Position numbers and translations under genes: made by a program. DNA of 64,000 nt from Bidens hawaiensis (lineage: Eukaryota; Streptophyta; Magnoliopsida; Asterales; Asteraceae): positions 197,001 through 261,000 of the forward strand of contig JAIQDT010002842.1 in assembly GCA_021521415.1 (NCBI GenBank), in the 5' to 3' direction. The notes under the pieces were generated by a model. It was not told where the DNA came from. It saw only the letters and a program-made list of their open reading frames with translations, and searched no databases. This document shows positions 57,203-64,000 of the stretch, in pieces (positions within the stretch are counted from its first letter, which is position 1; each line of letters begins with the position of its first letter).

Positions 57203-59990
57203 TGTCACACCCCCAAATTTCCACTAACGGAGTTTTACTGTAAGGCGGGTGACAAACCAGGATCCGAACACATTAATCACACCAAACGACATCTACATGG
57301 TCTTAAAAGTTTTAACAAATCAAAATAAAATGTTCAGAGTACTTAAGTGCTAGTGCGGAAGCTAAACAAAGTGCGGGAGCCATCTCCCAAACAAGTTTAA
57401 ATAATTCATGGCGCTACAAGCGCAAAACCAATATCAAGTAAATGTTTTCAAACTTAAACCAATGCGAGTCCATGCATGCAATGTTATCCTAATCCAAGTG
57501 CTTGCTAGTGACCTGAGGAAAACATGCTAAAAAGAGTCAACACATATGGTTGGTGAGTTCACAGGTTTTTAAAGTAAGTTATGCTCTATCAGTTCATAAA
57601 CATTTATAAATAAAAGTGGCCCATGGTTAACTACACTTAGTTAACTCGTTGCCGCATAGTGTTATGTTTCCGTCACGACCGAAGCTGACTAGTTATTGCC
57701 TCAAGTCAAGTATTGCCAAAACTTAACAATGTTTGGTCAAAGTTACACCCCGTTCGACCTCCAGTCGAGAATAATGCAGGGTGGGGTTTGTCAAACCCAA
57801 TAGTACTATTTAAATTTACCACGCCAGTTAACCTTAGTTAACGGTCCGATGTTCGTGAGGACTTTCCATGGCAAAGAAACACTACGTTATAAGCAACCAA
57901 ACGGTTGTGTAAATATTTAGAGCAAGTAAAGTAAAACAGTTTTGCATGTTTCCTCCCCCAAAGGAAAGGTATAAAAGTGGGGCCGTAAACTCACATTGTT
58001 GGTGCTTCGGGTATTACACAAATCCGACCGAAGTAAATGCGTCACGTGCTAAGACCCTAAAAATGCAAGTACGTAAGTAACTTGTGGGATGGTTCCTAGA
58101 ACCACTAGTATCCAACAATCTCCCATTGTTTTTAAAAAGACTTTTGACCAAAGTTTGACTTTTGTTGACTTTGACTAAAGTTGACTTTGACTAAAGTTTT
58201 GACCTTTGACTAAAATATTGACCTTTGACTAAAATGTTGGACTTAGAATGTTTACCTTATAATTCTAGTCACACTTAATCAATCATCAAGTATACACACT
58301 TAGCCATATTCCTTGCAATTCTATGATCAATACACTTTCACAACATCACAAGCAAGACTACTATTTAGTCAACTAGTTCTAAGTTGACTTAAAAAGTCAA
58401 AGTTCTAATTTACCACAACTAACATATCACAATTTGCAATTATCTCAATTCAACCAACACCTTTATCACCTTTAACAATTTATACCACCTAAACCGATTT
58501 TTCTCATCAATCAAAACTCACAATTAAATTACCAAATAAATCACACATGTACACATCAGTATTAGGTTCAACATATATTTTTCTCACAATTTTTGGATTT
58601 ACCAATTCGTCCAGAATATTCATATACTACAACAACATGATTTATATTTCTACAACAACACAGCAGTAATCAAAAATTTGTCAAAAAATCCATATTTGTC
58701 CAATTGATGCAAGACCAATTGGACTAGATTCCTAATTCAATTTACAACATCCTAGAAGTAGAATTATATCCATATCTATTTTTATCATCAAGTTATAAAA
58801 TTTACAACTCAACTCAGAATTATTTTCTCTAATTTAGATTTGCATCCTGATTTTGTAAATTAATAAAAAGTATTCAAACAGTGTCCAAAAATTAAGATTT
58901 CGGACTTTCTGAAAACTAGATTCAAAGTACATGTTCATAGAATCAAAAATCGATCAAAAACTCAAACATATCATCAAGTTATCAACAATCCAAATCCGTA
59001 ACATCTAATCTGCCAATAAACAGTTTTAACCACAATCAACTACAAATCACAACTTTTCTATCCTTTGATTCAACAATCATCAAGAAACATTCTTACCAAA
59101 TCAAATTGCATGTCTTATTTTTATCCATTTGATTTCATAATAAGAACACAAGTATTTATAAAGGACTCAAAATATTAATCAAGACTCATACAAAAATCCT
59201 TTTTATTTGTCAAACTTTGATCATCCCCTTTCATGATCCAATCATTTGGATACAAGGTTCATATGAATTAAAAGAAAAATATAAACATAACCATCTACTC
59301 ACTTGTTTGATCCAAAGGCTTAATCCCTTGTTTACCAAAAATCACCAAGTCTTTTGTTATGAAGATAATACTTGAGAGAGATTGTTTGTATGAAAAAGAT
59401 GAGAGTATGTGTGTGTGTGTGTGATCTACGGCCAAAGAGAAGAGGAAATGAAAAATATAACATTCATTGTTATTTACTCATCATTTACACACTCATTAAG
59501 GCATAATAAATTTTATTTAACTTTAGATAACTTTATTTTATTTAATTTGTGACATGTTACAATTTTTAAAACATTTTCTAATTAACTCTTTAGTCTAAAG
59601 TTTAATAGTTCATCTAGCAAATTAACATGTAACACACCATATATTGTGTCACCTTAATTACCCAACGTTCTTACAATATCGCACAAGCATATAACAACTA
59701 GTCATGTAACATATAAATCATGTAACACATTAGACTTATTATATAAGGTACATGTAGCATATCATGTTTATTATAACATGTGTGACGAGTTTATTATTCT
59801 AATTACAAATAACTAGTTACTCTTACTTAGGTCATCAACGACACGACTAACTCAATGTATGCATACATGACACTACATATATAAGAGTTCCTTAACTTAG
59901 TTGACAGAACTAACGGAGTTTACTGACACAGTCAACAGGATTTAACTGGGTTTAGTTAACAGAGTTAACCTAAAAATGCCGGATGTCACA
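57203..59990 (-). mobile_element. 5' LTR of Gypsy-3 (complete)
   Basis: 2788 bases. Minus-strand TATA box TATAAATA at 59153-59160. It contains GTCAA-type repeats (58140-58245) and a GT run near 59410. Joined directly at 59990 to Copia-2 ORF3 sequence. Confidence 0.9.
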
Positions 59991-62412
59991 GAATCGGTTT
60001 AGCCTTATACGTATGTTCTGGAACTCAGCTCTATACGTGGAGTCTAAGGATCATATAGTTGCTGAGGTGAATAATAGACCGGTTGTGATATCAACCGAGG
60101 TGATACGACGGGTGTTGAGGTTTGGAGATAATATGGATAACACGTGTGAATTCAATAAAGGGTTGATCAGTGGTCTGTTCGGCCGAGTATTTATTGCACG
60201 TCTTCATTCATTGTCTTAGTGGACGTAAAGCTGGATTTGACGAGTGCCGGATTATGCTTCAATCGGCATTTGTCGCGTTGATTTTGAACAAACTGTTCAA
60301 TTTCTCCGAGATGATCTTCTATCATCTCAAGGGAAATTGTTTAGTCAAGCATCGACGAAACAAATTTCTTATGTATCCACGATTTATGCAGCTATTTATT
60401 CAAGATGCTATTCCTGATCTGGTGATTGATGCAACGCTTCGCAACGATGTGCTGAACCTTGATCATATGACTGCTGACACGATGAGGAGAATGAATTTGT
60501 CTCATCAGTATACACGGAGGACCAAACGCTTGATTGGTCACATTTCAAATCTGACATATGTCTGTCCTTCTGATGATCGTTGGATCCACGATGATTTGGA
60601 TTCCGAACGTGAAGAGGATCCAGGTGGGAACGAGGAAGGTTATGATGGAGATAATGGTGGAAATGGTGGAGATGGTAGTCAAGGGGGTGACCAACATCAT
60701 GTTGAGGTTGTGGTGGCAAGTTCATCTGTTGCACCACATAAACGAAAGGGTATGGAGCTTGCTTTTGACGAACCGTCCTCACGTCGTGTTCATTATGGAT
60801 CTGGAGTTGAAATAGGTTCTTGTGAGCCCAGGATGTCTGATACTCAAAGCCCGTCAGTGCCGCTTACTCCTGACACCCCGGAATACACATTAACGACAAC
60901 TCTGACATCTGATCCAAGGCTTGAAGGAGACAAAGGAGCTATGTGATATTGTCATGGCTCAGGGTGAAAATTAAGGAACAGGAGGATCTAATTCTTCAGC
61001 TCACGTGCAAGGACGATCAACTTAAGAAGCTGAAGAATGATGACGATGATCCTGATGCCTTGGGTGCCGGAGGAAATGAGCCGAAACAAACTCACGGCTC
61101 ATCCTCTAGTGTTGGTATGAGTAGCGGTATAGGCGGTGATAAACAAATGGTGGTTTATCATGATTCGACTAACGTTCAACCAATAGAGTCGATCAAAGCC
61201 AACACCATCATGTTCATGGATGACAAGAAAGGCATCGTGATGAGTTCTGCCAACCTTGAAAATATTGAAGAAGGGTAGTTCGTCGATCAGACCCTGTCAC
61301 GTCAACAGATTGCTTTATTGTTGGGACTGAACGATGATGAACTCGATATGCTTGAGGCTGAGGATGATGTGGAAGTGATCAATGACGAGGAAGTCTTACA
61401 AGATCCGAAGATTCCTGATACGAACACGTCGTTTATTAATGAAGATGAGGAGATCGAGATAGAATATGTGACAGCAGAGGAATACCCCGACCTTTATCAA
61501 CGATCCAATGTTAATAAGGTTATTCCTAATTTCAATGAAGAAAATGTAAAAGATACTAAAGATCATTTGGAAAAGGTCTCGAAGGGCAAGGGTAAGAAGT
61601 TTGATTGGAATCCTGATCTGTCGGTTGAGGATATTCAGGGTTGGTTCATGTACCGGAGAAAGCGAGCTTGTAAGATTATTGAAGCATATGGGTACGTGAA
61701 TGAAGAGCAGAAGCAGGATGCGATCGTACGCACTAAAGCCAATCAGAAGACAACGTTCAATGCCGTGTTGACAGTTAAAGGTGATATCGTTTCCTGGCTT
61801 TATGATTTTGAGCTTAAGGTCTGTATAATCAAATGAAAGAACGGTGTTCAATACTATCAGAACATCACTGACATTCTCTCATTACCGCGATGGGATGTTC
61901 GTACCCTCGCGAGTCGACCTTTCATCAACCGCAGTGGAGATCGTCGAGCAGAATGGTTTCATCAACATTTGCTCTTCGAGGTAAATCACGGGTTTAAGTT
62001 CTTTAAGCCGCAGATTCCGATCCGTAAGCGTATTAACGAGAAAGATCCACGTACGGAATGGAGGAAGCTCATGCTTAAGGTAAAACCACCAAAAACGATG
62101 AAGTATGTACCGGTGAGGACTTTCCCGCAAGATCTTCACCTAACATTTAACCGTTGGTCCTACGACAATCGTACATGTGAGTCTGTCATTATCCTTAGGA
62201 AAGGTTTGAAGACTAAATTTATTAGAGTTATCTATCCAATGTGGCTCATTAACTTATCAGAGACTAGCAATGATGTGATATTCGTGAATAAGATATTGAT
62301 AGAGCGCCAAGAAGACTATAACCGAGCTATGCAGTTCCAGCGTGTCGTACGCGTATGTCACGAGTTCGGTTTTCATAGTTGTCATGATTGGGTGTCAAAG
62401 AGCTTCAAATAA
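59991..62412 (+). pseudogene. Copia-2 ORF3, N-terminus missing
   Basis: Homologue of Copia-1 ORF3 in the same place (before the 3' LTR). It begins mid-protein with NRFSLIRMFWNSAL, then ISTEVIRRVLRFGDN; a frame change near 60190 leads to HVFIHCLSGRKAGFDE and KFLMYPRFMQLF. A Gly/Asp-rich stretch, a DDDPDALGAGG motif (about 61043), an acidic segment (61330-61480) and the C-terminal block follow: IVSWLYDFELKVCIIK, TGA (61834), then NGVQYYQ and FINRSGD. At least four breaks. About the first 70 codons were lost at the Gypsy-3 edge. Confidence 0.75.
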
Positions 62413-62446
62413 AGTAAAGACAAAGAGCTCAAGACGATGGGGTGTT

Positions 62447-62999
62447 TGTTAGTGCACGGTTTTGTCGTCTCGAGTCTTTGTAATTATCGTTTGTAATTTA
62501 TTATTATTCTAATGTTAAGGGCATTTATGTAATTTATATTAGTCCATTAATGTAAGGCTAATTCTCTAAGGATGTTTAACGAATTAGCCAGTTCGTCTAA
62601 TGTAAAGTCTAGTTCGTTATGTATGTTCTCATTCATCATGGAATGTTGACGAATGGGGGCATAACGAATCGAAGATTGGTTATGCTTTTCTTTTTTAGTC
62701 TACAAGTAAACGAACTGGATCCAATTCGCTACGGGATGTGTAACAAATTGGTTTCATCGTGTATATATAGGGTGTTTCATACCCTGTTAATTTAAGCTTT
62801 GATTATTGAGTAATGAATCTTTGTCCAAATTCTCTCTCGATCATTTCTTCACATTAACGTATTACTAATACACATATCTAATAACTAATACATACATATA
62901 TATATAACTAATTAAGTGTATAATCATGAACTATATCCATTAAAGTATATTGATCTATTAAGGTAATCGATATCGTTTAGATCGTAAAAGGTAATTACA
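62447..62999 (+). mobile_element. 3' LTR of Copia-2
   Basis: 553 bases, TGTTAGTGCACGG to GGTAATTACA, followed by GTTTG. The sequence just before it, GACGATGGGGTGTT, is a weak polypurine tract. Confidence 0.9.
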
Positions 63000-63171
63000 G
63001 TTTGGCTAGCTAATAAAATACGTCTTTGGATGTCAAAATTTTCCATTATAAATCATAATTTGAATTTGTGTTAAACGATTGTATGTTTGATTTATTTGTC
63101 TCTACTTATCTTATGTTTGATGCTAAAACTTCATTTACCTTTTTGACATTAATGTAATCACCAATGTGTCA

Positions 63172-63423
63172 TTGGATCAACTCAATCAAACGTTGGGTCA
63201 AAGGTCAACAAAACTCAAACCGTTGGTCAACGGTCAACACAAGTCAAACTTTTTGTCAAATGTCAACAAAAGTCAATATTTGGTCAAAAGTCAAACATTG
63301 GATCAACTCGATCAAACGTTGGGTCAAAGGTCAACAAAACTCAAACCGTTGGTCAACGGTCAACACAAGTCAAACTTTTTGTCAACTGTTAACAAAAGTC
63401 AATATTTGGTCAAAAGTCAAACC
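63172..63423 (+). repeat. 126-base tandem duplication rich in GTCAA
   Basis: Two units, 63172-63297 and 63298-63423, nearly identical, each built from GTCAAA/GGTCAA sub-motifs. They lie in LTR D, at the place where Gypsy-3's LTR carries its own TTGAC/GTCAA stretch. Since 126 is a multiple of 3, open frames run through both units, but no protein is suggested. Confidence 0.85.
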
Positions 63424-64000
63424 TTTCAGTCAAGGTTACAAAAGTCAAACTTTGATCATAAGTCAAACTTGGTCCAACTTGGTTAAACACATTAAACAAT
63501 AGGATTTTTTAGACACTGGGGGTTCTAGAAACCATCACACGTATACTCACGTACTTGTATGCTATAGGATATTTGTATGGGACACTCTACGTTTAGCTAT
63601 TGATCTTTACATAACACGCGTTCGAGGTGAGTTTCACATCCATCTCTTTTACTTACTAATTTTGGGGGAGAAAGCATGCACAAACAATTGGATATTGTAA
63701 GACCGTTTTATCTCATAGATACATAGTGCAATTACCAACTGCAAGTTCCACACACATTAGACCGTTAACTAAGGTTACTAGGCGAGGTAATATTAAGTAG
63801 TACTACTGGTTTGACAAACCCAACCCGCGTTAAAACTAGACTAAAGGTCGGACGGGTGTAACACTGACCTAAACACATTTCCAAGTTCAAGTAAGACTTG
63901 TCGGGAGGCACATAAATGAACACATGTCGGCTTAGATGGTGATAGAACCCCATACTAATGTATCATGGCATCTAGAGTAATTAACTAGCAATAAACTTTG

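Larger units (their letters stand above)
49063..59990 (-). mobile_element. Gypsy-3: young Tekay-like chromovirus inside Copia-2
   Basis: Minus-strand element. Its 5' LTR is 57203-59990 (2788 bases, TGTGACATCC to GGGGGTGTGACA on the minus strand); its 3' LTR is 49063-51346 and lacks the 506 bases matching 57203-57708. Over the shared part the LTRs differ at roughly a dozen positions by eye. Internal order: primer site, a leader ORF, gag with an intron, protease, RT, RNase H, integrase, chromodomain, polypurine tract. The chromodomain and order place it in the chromovirus (Tekay/Del-like) group. Confidence 0.9.
40584..62999 (+). mobile_element. Copia-2: old SIRE-like copia element with ORF3, carrying Gypsy-3 and a hAT MITE
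   Basis: LTRs at 40584-41125 and 62447-62999, flanked by GTTTG (40579-40583 and 63000-63004). It contains primer site, gag, pol and an ORF3 related to that of Copia-1, in the same order. The two LTRs differ at several dozen positions by eye, so this element is much older than Copia-1. All reading frames are broken. Its pol-ORF3 spacer and the start of ORF3 are missing at the Gypsy-3 left edge. Confidence 0.9.
39309..64000 (+). mobile_element. LTR D of a Tekay-like gypsy element, split by Copia-2, running off the window
   Basis: Starts TATGACCACCCGGCATTTTTAG, close to the start of Gypsy-3's LTR (TGTGACATCCGGCATTTTTAG) read on the other strand. It runs to 40583, is interrupted by Copia-2 with duplicated GTTTG, and resumes at 63005, where a GTCAA-rich stretch and a GAGGTGAGTTTCACATCC region correspond to the same places in Gypsy-3's LTR. 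The upstream internal region is lost except for the polypurine tract. Its right end is beyond the window. Confidence 0.65.

Noticed and set aside
63164..63502. Two overlapping open frames of more than 100 codons
   Set aside because: They come from the 126-base tandem duplication, whose length is a multiple of 3; the protein is a repeat of itself without known domain.

Overview
This 64 kb window is nuclear DNA of a flowering plant. It is made almost entirely of transposable elements, mostly LTR retrotransposons of the Ty1/copia and Ty3/gypsy types, inserted into one another. The copia elements with an extra 3' ORF and the Tekay-like gypsy element with a chromodomain suggest a eudicot, perhaps Asteraceae; that is an inference from element style and no host gene was found to test it. 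I saw no convincing low-copy host gene, rRNA or tRNA.

Layout. (1) 1-5.06 kb: a decayed copia element on the minus strand (gag plus 5' LTR); its LTR is split by a small Helitron-like element (3395-4913). (2) 5.3-6.0 kb: a copia integrase/RT scrap. (3) 6.66-28.2 kb: a decayed minus-strand gypsy element (A) cut by a gag-only element (B, 7180-27205, TSD TCAGA). The right LTR of B is cut in turn by a young 12.4 kb SIRE-like copia element (Copia-1, 14443-26802, TSD CTTAC). (4) about 30-35 kb: a heavily decayed copia pol containing a solo LTR related to B (31863-34062, TSD CATAC). (5) 35-39.3 kb: low-information AT-rich DNA with small retroelement scraps. (6) 39.3-64 kb: a gypsy LTR (D) cut by an old SIRE-like element (Copia-2, 40584-62999, TSD GTTTG). 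Copia-2 carries a hAT-type MITE (41625-41909, TSD CTCGTTAC) and a young minus-strand Tekay-like gypsy element (Gypsy-3, 49063-59990), which arrived with or was followed by a deletion at its left edge.

How the parts work together. Each autonomous-type element has the usual order: LTR promoter, tRNA-iMet primer site, gag with zinc knuckles, protease, integrase and RT/RNase H (copia) or RT/RNase H and integrase plus chromodomain (gypsy), polypurine tract, LTR. Copia-1 and Copia-2 both carry a further long sense ORF after pol (ORF3; about 960 codons in Copia-1) with a conserved N-terminal block, a coiled coil, a very acidic stretch and a conserved basic, tryptophan-rich C-terminal block.

The most interesting signal is in Copia-1. 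The spacer before ORF3 repeats the layout of the LTR promoter: a cluster of inverted GGCGAAGTT/AACTTCGCC motifs, then TATATAAA, then TTCATTATT 28-29 bases downstream, then a motif-rich leader. This looks like an internal promoter for ORF3. The same motif family, about 40 copies by eye, is confined to non-coding parts of the element. Copia-2, the B LTR and the solo LTR each have their own different motif family. All counts here were made by eye.
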